A stretch of 64,000 nucleotides of DNA from Pseudomonas sp. A-RE-19 (GCF_019956555.1 NZ_JAHBDQ010000014.1:58785-122784); one strand, 5' to 3'; counted from the stretch's first letter, positions 1 to 8,387 are shown. The notes: generated from the letters alone by a model not told the origin. Numbers and translations are program-made.

Positions 1-1
1 C

Positions 2-532
2 GTCAAGGCTTACGCCTGGACTTTGCTGCTGGCCAAGGGCGGCGTGGCCCAGTGGTTCGTTCAGCACCTGGGGCTGGAGCCCGTGTTGCAGTTCGTGCTC
101 GGGATTCCGGGAGTGGGCGGCAGCACCTTGTCGACCTCGCACCTGGGGCGGTTCATGGTGTTCGTCTACATCTGGCTGCCGTTCATGATCCTGCCGATCC
201 AGGCTTCGCTGGAACGCCTGCCGCCCTCCTTGCTACAAGCCTCGGCGGACCTCGGCGCCAAGCCGCGCCAGACCTTCATGCAAGTGATTCTGCCGCTGTC
301 GATTCCGGGCATCGCGGCCGGTTCGATCTTCACTTTTTCCCTGACCCTGGGCGACTTCATCGTGCCGCAACTGGTGGGCCCGCCGGGTTACTTCATCGGC
401 AGCATGGTTTACGCCCAGCAAGGGGCAATCGGCAACATGCCGATGGCGGCGGCCTTTACCCTGGTGCCGATCGTGCTGATCGCCATTTACCTGTCCATCG
501 TCAAACGTCTGGGGGCCTTCGATGCGCTCTGA
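2..532 (+). CDS. ABC transporter permease, PotB/PotH-like (5' truncated by window edge)
   Basis: This is the C-terminal ~176 residues of an inner-membrane permease of a polyamine-type ABC importer. The reading frame is open to the window edge, so the true start lies outside. Hydrophobic segments surround the cytoplasmic EAA loop that contacts the ATPase, visible as [14 protein letters not shown] followed by ILPLSIPGI. Its stop codon overlaps the start of the next permease by 11 bases, so the two are translationally coupled and probably form a heterodimer. The downstream aminobutyraldehyde-type dehydrogenase suggests a putrescine-like substrate; the binding protein and ATPase presumably lie upstream, outside the window. 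The family call is firm, the substrate is inferred from context. Confidence 0.9.
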   Translation, partial: VKAYAWTLLLAKGGVAQWFVQHLGLEPVLQFVLGIPGVGGSTLSTSHLGRFMVFVYIWLPFMILPIQASLERLPPSLLQASADLGAKPRQTFMQVILPLSIPGIAAGSIFTFSLTLGDFIVPQLVGPPGYFIGSMVYAQQGAIGNMPMAAAFTLVPIVLIAIYLSIVKRLGAFDAL

Positions 533-1346
533 TTCCTCATCTCAAGATCAGGCTTCTTTAGGCCTGCGCATCGCGGCGTGGGGCGGGTTGGTGTTTCTGC
601 ACTTCCCGATCCTGATCATCTTCCTTTACGCCTTCAATACCGAAGACGCGGCGTTCAGCTTTCCGCCCAAGGGCTTCACCCTGAAGTGGATCGGCGTCGC
701 CTTCTCCCGGCCTGACGTGCTGGATGCGATCAAGCTGTCGTTGCAGATCGCCTCCATCGCGACGCTGATTGCGATGGTCCTCGGCACCCTCGCGTCAGCG
801 GCGTTGTACCGGCGGGATTTCTTCGGCAAGCAAGGCATCTCGCTGATGCTGATCCTGCCGATCGCCCTGCCCGGGATCATCACCGGGATCGCCTTGCTGG
901 CGACCTTCAAGACCCTGGGAATCGAGCCAGGAATGTTCACCATCATCGTCGGTCACGCGACCTTCTGTGTGGTGATCGTCTACAACAACGTCATCGCCCG
1001 CTTGCGCCGCACGTCATACAGTTTGATCGAAGCGTCGATGGACCTTGGCGCCGATGGCTGGCAAACCTTCCGCTACATCGTCCTGCCGAACCTCGGCTCG
1101 GCGCTGTTGGCCGGGGGCATGCTGGCGTTCGCCCTGTCGTTCGACGAAATCATCGTCACCACCTTCACCGCCGGCCATGAACGCACCTTGCCGTTGTGGC
1201 TGCTCAACCAGCTCAGCCGCCCACGGGACGTGCCGGTGACCAATGTCGTCGCAATGCTGGTGATGATCGTGACCATGCTGCCGATTCTCGGCGCCTATTA
1301 CCTGACCCGTGGTGGGGAAAGCGTTGCGGGCAGTGGCGGGAAATAA
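522..1346 (+). CDS. ABC transporter permease, PotC/YdcV-like
   Basis: A 274-residue inner-membrane permease, the second channel subunit of the polyamine-type importer that starts before the window. About six hydrophobic segments are visible, beginning near residue 17 ([17 protein letters not shown]). The conserved EAA loop reads [20 protein letters not shown], about 60% along the chain, as in PotC and YdcV. The start ATG lies inside the 3' end of the upstream permease gene (11-base overlap), typical of paired permeases. The exact substrate cannot be read from the sequence; putrescine or a related amine is inferred from the dehydrogenase gene that follows. Confidence 0.92.
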   Translation: MRSDSSSQDQASLGLRIAAWGGLVFLHFPILIIFLYAFNTEDAAFSFPPKGFTLKWIGVAFSRPDVLDAIKLSLQIASIATLIAMVLGTLASAALYRRDFFGKQGISLMLILPIALPGIITGIALLATFKTLGIEPGMFTIIVGHATFCVVIVYNNVIARLRRTSYSLIEASMDLGADGWQTFRYIVLPNLGSALLAGGMLAFALSFDEIIVTTFTAGHERTLPLWLLNQLSRPRDVPVTNVVAMLVMIVTMLPILGAYYLTRGGESVAGSGGK

Positions 1347-1380
1347 CTGACAACTCATTCCCCTCTGGTGGAACGGAAAT

Positions 1381-1478
1381 CTAATGTGGGAGCGGGCTTG
1401 CTCGCGAAGAGGCCATCACATTCAACATTGATGTTGACTGACCCACCGCCTTCGCGAGCAAGCCCGCTCCCACATTAG
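1381..1478. repeat. REP pair (family A), inverted
   Basis: Two copies of a pseudomonad REP element face each other. The left arm begins CTAATGTGGGAGCGGGCTTG and the right arm (1451-1478) is its exact reverse complement, 28 bases each, with about 42 bases between. This is a REPIN-like arrangement between the permease gene and the dehydrogenase gene. No RAYT transposase gene lies in the window. Confidence 0.85.
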
Positions 1479-1526
1479 ATCCGGTTCCCATAGAGGAAAT
1501 ACAACCGCTTCGATGAGGACAACGTC

Positions 1527-2951
1527 ATGCAAACCAAACTCTTGATCAACGGCCAACTCGTCAACGGCGACGGCCCCGCCCAAGCCGTGTTCAACCCGGC
1601 ACTCGGCCGTGTACTGGTGGAAATCAACGAAGCCAGCGAAGCCCAGGTCGATGCCGCCGTGCAGGCCGCCGATACCGCCTTCGAAGGCTGGTCGCAAACC
1701 ACGCCGAAAGAGCGCTCACTGCTGCTGCTCAAACTCGCCGACCTCATTGAAGCCCATGGCGAAGAGCTGGCCAAACTGGAATCGGACAACTGCGGCAAAC
1801 CCTACAGCGCCGCGCTGAACGACGAGATCCCGGCGATTGCCGATGTCTTTCGTTTCTTCGCCGGTGCCAGCCGTTGCATGAGCGGTGCGCTGGGAGGGGA
1901 ATACCTGCCCGGCCACACCTCGATGATCCGCCGCGACCCGGTGGGCGTGATTGCCTCCATCGCGCCGTGGAACTACCCGCTGATGATGGTCGCCTGGAAA
2001 ATCGCCCCGGCCCTGGCCGCCGGTAATACCGTGGTGCTCAAGCCGTCGGAACAAACCCCTCTGACCGCCCTGCGCCTGGCAGAACTGGCGTCGGAAATCT
2101 TCCCGGCCGGCGTGCTTAACCTGGTGTTCGGTCGTGGTCCGACGGTCGGCAGCCCACTGGTCACTCACCCGAAAGTGCGCATGGTGTCGCTGACCGGCTC
2201 CATCGCCACCGGCTCGAACATCATTTCCAGCACCGCCAACAGCGTCAAGCGCATGCACATGGAACTGGGCGGCAAAGCCCCGGTGATCATCTTCGACGAC
2301 GCCGACATCGACGCCGCCGTGGAAGGCATTCGCACCTTCGGTTTCTACAACGCCGGCCAGGACTGCACCGCCGCCTGCCGCATTTACGCGCAGGCGGGCA
2401 TCTACGACCAGTTCGTCGAGAAGCTCGGTGCGGCCGTCAGCAGCATCAAGTACGGCTTGCAGGACGATCCATCGACGGAGCTGGGCCCGTTGATCAGCGC
2501 GCAGCATCGCGACCGCGTGACCGGGTTCGTCGAGCGAGCCATGGCGCAACCGCACATTCGGTTGATCACCGGTGGCAAAGCGGTGGAAGGCAATGGTTTC
2601 TTCTTCGAGCCGACAGTACTGGCCGACGCGCAACAGGACGACGAGATCGTGCGCCGCGAAGTGTTCGGCCCGGTAGTGTCGGTCACCCAGTTCACCGATG
2701 AAGCGCAAGCACTGGCCTGGGCCAACGATTCAGACTACGGCCTGGCATCGTCGGTCTGGACCGCGGACGTCGGCCGCGCCCATCGCCTGTCTGCACGCCT
2801 GCAGTACGGCTGCACCTGGGTGAACACCCACTTCATGCTGGTCAGCGAAATGCCGCACGGTGGTCAGAAACTGTCTGGTTATGGCAAAGACATGTCGATG
2901 TATGGGCTGGAGGACTACACCGTTGTGCGGCATGTGATGTTCAAGCATTGA
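1527..2951 (+). CDS. NAD-dependent aldehyde dehydrogenase, likely gamma-aminobutyraldehyde dehydrogenase (PatD type)
   Basis: A 474-residue soluble aldehyde dehydrogenase. The substrate-binding motif PWNYPL lies near residue 147, the nucleotide-fold segment SLTGSIATG near 221, the general-base glutamate in MELGGK at about 246 and the catalytic cysteine in [10 protein letters not shown] at about 280. Length and motifs fit the PatD/YdcW group, which oxidises 4-aminobutanal to GABA in putrescine degradation. The gene follows two polyamine-type permeases in the same direction, supporting a putrescine uptake and catabolism role. A GAGGA ribosome-binding site precedes the ATG by about 7 bases. Related betaine- or aminoaldehyde-specific enzymes cannot be excluded from sequence alone. 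Confidence 0.88.
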   Translation: MQTKLLINGQLVNGDGPAQAVFNPALGRVLVEINEASEAQVDAAVQAADTAFEGWSQTTPKERSLLLLKLADLIEAHGEELAKLESDNCGKPYSAALNDEIPAIADVFRFFAGASRCMSGALGGEYLPGHTSMIRRDPVGVIASIAPWNYPLMMVAWKIAPALAAGNTVVLKPSEQTPLTALRLAELASEIFPAGVLNLVFGRGPTVGSPLVTHPKVRMVSLTGSIATGSNIISSTANSVKRMHMELGGKAPVIIFDDADIDAAVEGIRTFGFYNAGQDCTAACRIYAQAGIYDQFVEKLGAAVSSIKYGLQDDPSTELGPLISAQHRDRVTGFVERAMAQPHIRLITGGKAVEGNGFFFEPTVLADAQQDDEIVRREVFGPVVSVTQFTDEAQALAWANDSDYGLASSVWTADVGRAHRLSARLQYGCTWVNTHFMLVSEMPHGGQKLSGYGKDMSMYGLEDYTVVRHVMFKH

Positions 2952-2955
2952 AAGC

Positions 2956-3038
2956 TTCGCGGGCAAGCCTCGCTCCTACAGGTTTGTGTCAATCAATGAA
3001 ACGACGCGATCCCTGTAGGAGCGAGGCTTGCCCGCGAA
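2956..3038. repeat. REP pair (family B), inverted
   Basis: The left arm starts TTCGCGGGCAAGCCTCGCTC; the right arm (3013-3038) is its reverse complement ending in GCCCGCGAA. It lies directly after the dehydrogenase stop and could also act as a transcript-end stem-loop. This family differs from family A in the CTCCTACAG tail. Confidence 0.82.
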
Positions 3039-3115
3039 TGGCGTCGTCACGAACTCAAGGAAGACACCCCGCAACGTGCACCACCAGGTCCCACACCAAA
3101 AGCCAAACAAATTGA

Positions 3116-3180
3116 ACCGATCTAACACCCTCAATGCTGGCCACACTTCTATGTGGCAGGGTTGAGGGTGTTAGATCGGT
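3116..3180. terminator. Long hairpin at the 3' end of the rloAB region
   Basis: A 19-base arm (3116-3134, ACCGATCTAACACCCTCAA) is perfectly complementary to 3162-3180. A second 6-bp stem, GCCACA with TGTGGC, lies inside. The right arm contains the stop codon (3171-3173, TAA on the minus strand) that would have ended the full-length rloB. It probably terminates the minus-strand rloA-rloB transcript, although no long U-run follows. It could instead mark the edge of a mobile insertion. Confidence 0.6.
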
Positions 3181-3326
3181 TGTGGTTTGGAAAGTATTTC
3201 GAATTCATCCATCAGCAGATGGATTTCGGTGCTGGGATTGGGTTCGCCACTAATGGCGACGTCCTCGAGAATCTTGGGTGCCAAAGCTCTGGCTGTCTGA
3301 AAAGGCTCACCCAATAGCTGAGCAAA
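3171..3326 (-). pseudogene. Severed C-terminal part of rloB
   Basis: Reading on in the same frame past the TAA at 3327-3329 gives 51 further sense codons and a second stop at 3171-3173. The translated tail begins FAQLLGEPF and contains NPSTEIHLLMDEF, which matches the conserved 'NPST..H.L...L' ending of RloB proteins as I know the family. With this tail the protein would be 208 residues, the usual RloB size. The tail has no start codon or ribosome-binding site of its own, so it is expressed only if the stop is read through. Confidence 0.7.
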
Positions 3327-3797
3327 TTAGCTGATGTCTTTGCCCTTCTGGTACTTATCCATGTTCGGCTTTTCTCTGAGGCTCTTGGCTACCAAGTCGC
3401 CCGGAGAGTTTTTCCCAACAGCTCTAAATGGCTTTCGATTGAAACCGAAGTGCAAAAGAAGCCAAAACTCAAAACAGGGAAACGATGCTATGACTTTGAT
3501 TTTCGGATGAGGCCTCGCCAGATCTATGGCTCGCTCAAAACATAGGTGCGTATCGCGATCCAATGCACAAAACACTTTGTCGAAACGTTTCTGACGGGCA
3601 ATGGCTCTTTCTACTATACCGCTCGGGTGCGTGACTCCGCAGTGGGCAATTTCTACCTGAGCCTTGGCGCGAAAATGAAAGGCGGCCTCCTCCAGATACC
3701 GTTTTCCTGACTTGCTATCTTCACACAGAACCAGCACTTGAGGCTGGGGCTTGAATCTTGATTTCTTCCGATCAAATGATGTTGTCGAGTGCACCAT
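3327..3797 (-). CDS. RloB/AbiLii-family protein, truncated by an in-frame stop
   Basis: A 156-residue product of the RloB family, partner of the RloA ATPase in AbiL-like defence pairs. A Toprim-like nuclease signature is visible: LVLCEDSKSGKRYLEE near residue 22 with the conserved glutamate, FCALDRDTH near 75 with the D-x-D pair, and the family hallmark SFPCFEFWLLLHF near 104. Start: a strong GGAGGTGA overlaps the rloA stop codon, 4 bases before the ATG, so the two genes are coupled. The coding frame ends early at KGKDIS-TAA, and the conserved C-terminus follows in the same frame. The protein may be inactive or the stop may be a natural variant. GC content is visibly lower than in flanking core genes. 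Confidence 0.8.
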   Translation of the reverse strand: MVHSTTSFDRKKSRFKPQPQVLVLCEDSKSGKRYLEEAAFHFRAKAQVEIAHCGVTHPSGIVERAIARQKRFDKVFCALDRDTHLCFERAIDLARPHPKIKVIASFPCFEFWLLLHFGFNRKPFRAVGKNSPGDLVAKSLREKPNMDKYQKGKDIS

Positions 3798-3800
3798 TGG

Positions 3801-5054
3801 TCACCTCCGTCTGATCAGCGGCAAACCACGGTAACGGCCTTCAAAGTAGCGTTTCTCGACATCCTCACCCTCTCGCCCTTCAAAATCGTGAACGGAAAAA
3901 ACACGGGTTGCACCATTGGCATCGCGCTCAGTGAGCCAGAACTGATCACGCCGCAGAATTTTTGCATTCATTAGATGAGTGTCGTGAGTCGTAAAGATCA
4001 GCTGGGTTTCCAACTCGCTATCAAGATGTTTCCCGATCAGATCAGCGACTATTTCAGGATGGAGGCTGCTGTCCAACTCATCGACAGACAGTATCCCGCT
4101 TCCATCTGCGCAATTGATCATGAACCAGGGCAGCCAAAAGCCAATCAGGTTTTTTGTGCCACCAGACTCTTCTGAGAAATCAAACTCTGCTGTTCCCAAA
4201 AGACTTGTATGCGTCAGGGTCACTTTGTCTTTCTGGGCCGCCACGAAGAACTCCTTAAGCGAGAGCTTCTTCTGGGTCGGAACAGCATCTGCATCCTCAA
4301 TATTGAGTTGAATAGCAGACACTGGAATATCCACTGCCCTTAAGAACTCCTTTAAATCGACTGTGTAGTCCGAGGCAACCTGCAAAAACCTGATGGAGGC
4401 GGCAGAGAGCCCCATCATGTTGTTCTGTTCAATGACAAGAAGACCGGTTTTAAACCAGGTAAACGGCGCTCGCAACTGAGCCAGTTCTTCGCTGCTGTTC
4501 GCAACGGCCTGCGAAATAAACAACACCTTCGGACCTGTCAGGCGCCGCCAGGCATTGTGGACATCTTTGCCACCTTCAAGACTTGAACCAAAGACATACT
4601 GCTCTCCCTCATCACCAAAACGACGCTCATACAGCAGTGTTTCTTTCCCTTTGGGATAGGAGACCAGTTGCTCCTTGATTATCCGTTGCGAAGTAATGCG
4701 CAGAACAAACCTATATCGGAGCTCGTTTTGAATGAAGTTGTACTCAAAAGAACTGGGCTCGTTCTTGAGCAGCGGGTCAAAACGAAACGGAGAAACCGGC
4801 AGCGGTTCATCATTTGAGGAGGGGGTCGTTGCGAGCAGGCGTCCCATGATCCCCATCGCCTGGATAAGAGAAGATTTACCGGACGCGTTCGGCCCGTAAA
4901 TCGCCGCTACCTTCAACAAGTCCGGTAATTTTTCGCCACTCACAGAAGGTTTGAATACATTGCGCTTTTTACTCAGGCGTGGGGTCGCAACCATGGACAG
5001 GGTTTGCGCATCACGGAAGGAGCGATAATTGGAAACCGAAAATTCGATCAACAT
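3801..5054 (-). CDS. RloA/AbiLi-family AAA ATPase (defence associated)
   Basis: A 417-residue SMC/OLD-like ATPase. Walker A reads IYGPNASGKSSLIQ near residue 53, the ABC-type signature ESGGTKNLIGFWLP near 300, Walker B ILSVDELDSSLHPEI near 330 and the H-loop TTHDTHLMNAK near 360. This domain order is that of RloA/AbiLi, the sensor or power subunit that partners a Toprim effector (RloB) and is linked to phage abortive infection. A GTG at 5069 would add five residues, but AGGA lies 7 bases before the ATG at 5054, which opens with the typical MLIEFSVSNYRSF. rloB follows after 3 bases. The ATPase motifs are intact although its partner is broken. Confidence 0.88.
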   Translation of the reverse strand: MLIEFSVSNYRSFRDAQTLSMVATPRLSKKRNVFKPSVSGEKLPDLLKVAAIYGPNASGKSSLIQAMGIMGRLLATTPSSNDEPLPVSPFRFDPLLKNEPSSFEYNFIQNELRYRFVLRITSQRIIKEQLVSYPKGKETLLYERRFGDEGEQYVFGSSLEGGKDVHNAWRRLTGPKVLFISQAVANSSEELAQLRAPFTWFKTGLLVIEQNNMMGLSAASIRFLQVASDYTVDLKEFLRAVDIPVSAIQLNIEDADAVPTQKKLSLKEFFVAAQKDKVTLTHTSLLGTAEFDFSEESGGTKNLIGFWLPWFMINCADGSGILSVDELDSSLHPEIVADLIGKHLDSELETQLIFTTHDTHLMNAKILRRDQFWLTERDANGATRVFSVHDFEGREGEDVEKRYFEGRYRGLPLIRRR

Positions 5055-5240
5055 GTAGAAATCCTGCACTTAATTCCTGAAAGCAGAATAAATATAGGAA
5101 AAACCATTCATTTGGCGCTGTCTCCCTGCACCTCGTGCAAAAACAGGAAATTCCTACAGATGGAGCCTTCCAGCAAATGCAACGATTCCTACAACAAGCG
5201 TCGCCAGAGTAGACTTGGCGCCGCGAGCGCCTGAACGATA
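5055..5240. other. Intergenic stretch upstream of rloA
   Basis: No convincing gene is seen here. The region must hold the minus-strand rloA promoter; an AT-rich block with TATATT on the minus strand (5091-5096) is a possible -10 box, but no good -35 box is at the right distance. Composition is AT-rich up to about 5200 and then becomes GC-rich, where the BRO-N leader begins. Confidence 0.35.
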
Positions 5241-5555
5241 GGCTTCAACCCGTCGCTGCAAAATCAGCGACCCGGGGTCGAAGCCGGAACAAATCAAAAC
5301 GGTGCTTACACGCCCCCCATAGAACTATGGCTGTTTCATGCCTTCAGTTCTGCTTTATGGCGGGCCGTGTGGCGCGGGCCTTCCGGCTTCCGTTTTGATT
5401 GGAAGTGTCCCGACTTCGAACGCCACTCGGTTCGCCACCTAACCTATCGAAGGGTTGGTGGCGACTTTCCCAATCAAAACGGAAGTCACCTTAATGTCCA
5501 AGCACGCTCGATATTCGTCCAGAACAGCCTTATGCCGACTTCTGGGAGGCAGGTC
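5241..5555 (+). promoter_or_regulatory. Highly structured leader of the BRO-N gene (candidate structured RNA)
   Basis: Three nested structures can be read. A hairpin at 5241-5285 pairs GGCTTC with GAAGCC and GTCGCTG with CAGCGAC. A perfect 16-base inverted repeat links 5387-5402 (CTTCCGTTTTGATTGG) with 5470-5485. Inside it, CGCCACC-T-AACC (5433-5444) pairs with GGTT-GGTGGCG (5453-5463). A further copy of AATCAAAACGG is at 5292-5302. This much pairing ahead of one small gene suggests an RNA regulator or protein-binding leader. It matches no riboswitch class that I recognise, and the function is unknown. Confidence 0.5.
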
Positions 5556-5559
5556 ATGA
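5494..5559 (+). CDS. Possible 21-residue leader peptide overlapping the BRO-N start
   Basis: A short frame starts at ATG 5494 just after the large inverted repeat and encodes a basic peptide (MSKHARYSSRT...LLGGRS). Its TGA overlaps the ATG of the BRO-N gene as ATGA, and the BRO-N ribosome-binding site (GGGAGG) lies inside it. This is the layout of a translationally coupled leader. The peptide's own ribosome-binding site is weak (GGAAG about 9 bases upstream), so its expression is uncertain. Confidence 0.3.
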   Translation: MSKHARYSSRTALCRLLGGRS

Positions 5560-6035
5560 CCCATCCCCATTTCACCCCTACCGTCTTCACCCGCCACAAC
5601 CGCTTCCTCCACGCCTTTATGCAGGACAACCAAGCCTGGTTCTGCGTTCAGGACCTCGGTCGCCTGATGGGCCGACCGCTGGACCAGCGCCTCACCCTGA
5701 AGCTCGATCCTGATCAACGCCGATACGTCTGGTTGCTGAAGAACGGCAAAACGGTCGAATCACTGATGGTCAGCGAATCAGGGATGTATGCCCTTCTGGT
5801 TCACCATTTCGTCCCGGAAAACCGAAACCTGCGCCAGTGGCTGAGCAACGAGGTCATGCCAATGCTGCGTGATACGAACGCGGCATCGGTGGAAAACATT
5901 CCGAGCCTGAGTTCGTTGCAGTGGGCTGGGGTCTCTGTGCCGCTGCTGCATTGGCAGCATCAGGCCTGGATCAAATGGCGGGACATGCCTGACCTGATGC
6001 AGGCACAGCGGCCATTCACGATTTGCAGCCGTTGA
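5556..6035 (+). CDS. BRO-N domain protein (phage antirepressor-like)
   Basis: A 159-residue protein with a BRO-N domain over roughly residues 5-105. WFCVQDLGRLMGR near residue 28, VSESGMYALLVHHF near 71 and LRQWLSNEVMPMLRDT near 92 follow the usual BRO-N pattern. BRO-N domains bind DNA and are typical of phage antirepressors. The ~50-residue C-terminus has no recognised domain. An earlier in-frame ATG at 5367 would place the coding region across the structured leader; the ATG at 5556 has GGGAGG 7 bases upstream and begins with the domain, so it is preferred. A hairpin terminator follows at 6046. The gene may be a phage relic or an independent regulator. Confidence 0.8.
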   Translation: MTHPHFTPTVFTRHNRFLHAFMQDNQAWFCVQDLGRLMGRPLDQRLTLKLDPDQRRYVWLLKNGKTVESLMVSESGMYALLVHHFVPENRNLRQWLSNEVMPMLRDTNAASVENIPSLSSLQWAGVSVPLLHWQHQAWIKWRDMPDLMQAQRPFTICSR

Positions 6036-6045
6036 CCTGATGCAC

Positions 6046-6076
6046 AAAGGGACGGACTTTTACAGTCCGTCCCTTT
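6046..6076 (+). terminator. Terminator after the BRO-N gene
   Basis: A 13-base arm AAAGGGACGGACT pairs with AGTCCGTCCCTTT around a 5-base loop. It lies 10 bases after the BRO-N stop, between two convergent genes, and could serve both. Confidence 0.8.
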
Positions 6077-6106
6077 GGTTATCCAACATCACTCGATCTC
6101 CTACCG

Positions 6107-6292
6107 TTAAAACCGCGAAACACTGCGCATCGCATCCACCAGATACCGCATCGCAATCCGGTCGCTTTCCGACAGCTCGCGATACCGCTCCACCAACTTC
6201 AACTCTTCCGAATTGAGCCGACGCCTTCGCCGACCGGTGGCCAGCCAGGGGAAGATTCCTAATATTTCAGTGATGCCTTGTACTTTCGACAT
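6107..6292 (-). CDS. Small hypothetical protein, 61 residues
   Basis: A short gene convergent with the BRO-N gene. Its start has AGGAC 7 bases before the ATG. The product has a hydrophobic patch (ILGIFPWLA, residues 10-18), a basic run (GRRRRRL) and a charged helical C-terminus (LNSEELKLVERYRELSESDR). The last part resembles the C-terminal tails of some XRE-type repressors, but no helix-turn-helix is present. No function is assigned. Its place beside a BRO-N gene suggests that it belongs to the same accessory unit. Confidence 0.55.
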   Translation of the reverse strand: MSKVQGITEILGIFPWLATGRRRRRLNSEELKLVERYRELSESDRIAMRYLVDAMRSVSRF

Positions 6293-6605
6293 GGACGATG
6301 TCCTTTCTATACGTCAGAGAAAACTTCAAAACCGCATCGCCCTATCACTTTCAGCGACACCTTGTGCCTGCTGAACCCACCGGTCTGAAGGGCCGAAACC
6401 GGTCATGCCCCATAGAATAGAAATTAAATCGGCGCTGAAAAGCGGTTTTTAGAGTAATTAGTCGAAAAAAGCAGATATGCCCTATAAATCAGAAAGTCCT
6501 GCAAGAAACGTTACCTGAAATGTCTTGTTTCATTGCCACGCTGTCGCGGTGCCATCAATCATTTTTGCTCTGCAACCGAACGGTTTAAGCTATTTGGCAT
6601 CTGTT
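6293..6605. other. Intergenic stretch without a recognised gene
   Basis: This AT-rich interval lies upstream of the 61-residue gene (minus) and upstream of opgD (plus). No open frame with a ribosome-binding site was seen. It should contain the promoter of the small gene; no clear -35/-10 pair could be defended. Confidence 0.4.
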
Positions 6606-6667
6606 TAGGGGGCGTTCTGAATTAGTTTCCCCGCCGCGTTGGGGAAACTAATTCAGAACGCCCCCTA
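6606..6667. repeat. 27-bp perfect palindrome with 8-base loop
   Basis: Positions 6606-6632 (starting TAGGGGGCGTTCTGAATTAG) are the exact reverse complement of 6641-6667, separated by GCCGCGTT. Such a long perfect stem is unlike the window's REP families. It may be a bidirectional terminator, a hairpin-type miniature element, or the fused ends of a lost insertion. It marks the right edge of the accessory region next to opgD. Confidence 0.75.
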
Positions 6668-6761
6668 GTCCGTTGCGTTTGGCCAAGGCATGTCCGAACC
6701 GTTATTTCTGATCCAGCACGTGCCAGGAACGGCGCGGGATTGTTCACGACAGGTTGTACTT

Positions 6762-8387
6762 ATGCACCGCAGGAATTTGCTCAAAGCCTCCATGGCCATC
6801 GCGGCTTATACCGGTCTCTCTGCCACCGGCCTATTGGCCACGCGCGCCTGGGCTGGCGGCGGCGCGGCTGATGGCGATGCTTTGGCGTTCGACTTCGAAG
6901 CGCTGAAGAGCCAGGCCAAACAGCTCGCCGGCAAACCCTGGCAGGACACCAAACAGGGGCTGCCGCCGACGCTGGCGACCATGACACCGCAGAACTTCAA
7001 TGCGATCCGCTACGACGGTAATCACTCGCTGTGGAAGGACCTGAAAGGTCAGCTGGACGTGCAGTTTTTCCACGTCGGCATGGGTTTCAAGCAGCCCGTG
7101 CGCATGTACAGCGTCGATCCCAAGACCCGTCTGGCGCGCGAGGTGCATTTCCGCCCGTCGCTGTTCAACTATGAAAAAACCACCGTCGACACTAAACAGC
7201 TCACCGGCGATCTGGGCTTTTCCGGATTCAAGCTGTTCAAGGCCCCGGAACTGGACAAGCACGACGTGTTGTCATTCCTCGGCGCCAGCTATTTCCGTGC
7301 GGTAGATGCCAGCGGTCAATACGGCTTGTCGGCCCGCGGTCTGGCGATTGATACGTACGCCAAGAAGCGTGAAGAATTCCCGGACTTCACCAAGTTCTGG
7401 TTCGAGACACCGGACAAGGACAGCACCCATTTCGTGGTTTACGCCTTGCTCGATTCGCCGAGCGCTACCGGTGCCTATCGTTTTGACATCGATTGCCAGG
7501 CCGAGCGTGTGGTGATGGACGTCGACGCCCACATCAATGCCCGTACCGCTATAGAACAACTGGGCATCGCGCCGATGACCAGCATGTTCAGCTGCGGCAC
7601 CCACGAGCGTCGCATGTGCGACACGATTCACCCGCAAATCCACGACTCTGATCGGCTGGCGATGTGGCGCGGCAACGGCGAGTGGATCTGCCGCCCGCTG
7701 AACAACCCGGCCACCCTGCAATTCAACGCCTTCGCCGACACCGACCCGAAAGGCTTTGGGCTGGTGCAGACCGACCATGAGTTCGACAGTTATCAGGACA
7801 CCGTCGATTGGTACAGCAAGCGTCCGAGCCTGTGGGTAGAACCTACGACCGCGTGGGGCGAAGGCTCTATCGATTTGCTGGAAATTCCTACAACCGGCGA
7901 AACCCTGGATAACATCGTTGCGTTCTGGACGCCGAAAAAACCGGTCGCGGCCGGGGACTCTCTGAACTATGGCTACAAGCTCTACTGGAGCGCTTTGCCA
8001 CCCGCCGGCACGCCGCTGGCACGGGTCAACGCGACCCGTTCGGGCATGGGCGGCTTCATCGAAGGCTGGGCGCCGGGTGAGCATTATCCGGAAGTCTGGG
8101 CGCGACGCTTTGCCGTGGACTTTACCGGCGGCGGTCTGGACCGCTTGCCCGAAGGCGCGAGCATCGAGCCGGTGGTGACCTGCTCGAACGGCGAAGTGAA
8201 GGACTTCAATGTGTTGGTACTCGATGACATCAAGGGTTACCGCATTACCTTCGACTGGTTCCCGACCAATGACAGCGTGGCACCAGTGGAACTGCGGTTG
8301 TTCATTCGCACCAACGACCGCACGTTGAGTGAAACCTGGTTGTACCAGTATTTCCCGCCGGCGCCTGATAAGCGTAAGTACACCTGA
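6762..8387 (+). CDS. opgD: Glucans biosynthesis protein D (OpgD/MdoD), Tat-exported
   Basis: A 541-residue periplasmic protein for osmoregulated periplasmic glucan synthesis. The chosen start gives a twin-arginine signal (HRRNLLKAS followed by a hydrophobic stretch and AWA at about residue 31), which is diagnostic for OpgD rather than the Sec-exported OpgG. An in-frame ATG at 6690 would put 24 extra residues before the Tat motif and is not favoured. The mature part begins with [14 protein letters not shown], typical of the MdoG/MdoD domain. The gene stands alone, without opgGH nearby. Confidence 0.93.
   Translation: MHRRNLLKASMAIAAYTGLSATGLLATRAWAGGGAADGDALAFDFEALKSQAKQLAGKPWQDTKQGLPPTLATMTPQNFNAIRYDGNHSLWKDLKGQLDVQFFHVGMGFKQPVRMYSVDPKTRLAREVHFRPSLFNYEKTTVDTKQLTGDLGFSGFKLFKAPELDKHDVLSFLGASYFRAVDASGQYGLSARGLAIDTYAKKREEFPDFTKFWFETPDKDSTHFVVYALLDSPSATGAYRFDIDCQAERVVMDVDAHINARTAIEQLGIAPMTSMFSCGTHERRMCDTIHPQIHDSDRLAMWRGNGEWICRPLNNPATLQFNAFADTDPKGFGLVQTDHEFDSYQDTVDWYSKRPSLWVEPTTAWGEGSIDLLEIPTTGETLDNIVAFWTPKKPVAAGDSLNYGYKLYWSALPPAGTPLARVNATRSGMGGFIEGWAPGEHYPEVWARRFAVDFTGGGLDRLPEGASIEPVVTCSNGEVKDFNVLVLDDIKGYRITFDWFPTNDSVAPVELRLFIRTNDRTLSETWLYQYFPPAPDKRKYT

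Noticed and set aside
5367..5555. N-terminal extension of the BRO-N protein from ATG 5367
   Set aside because: It would translate through the structured leader, and the good ribosome-binding site and domain begin at 5556.
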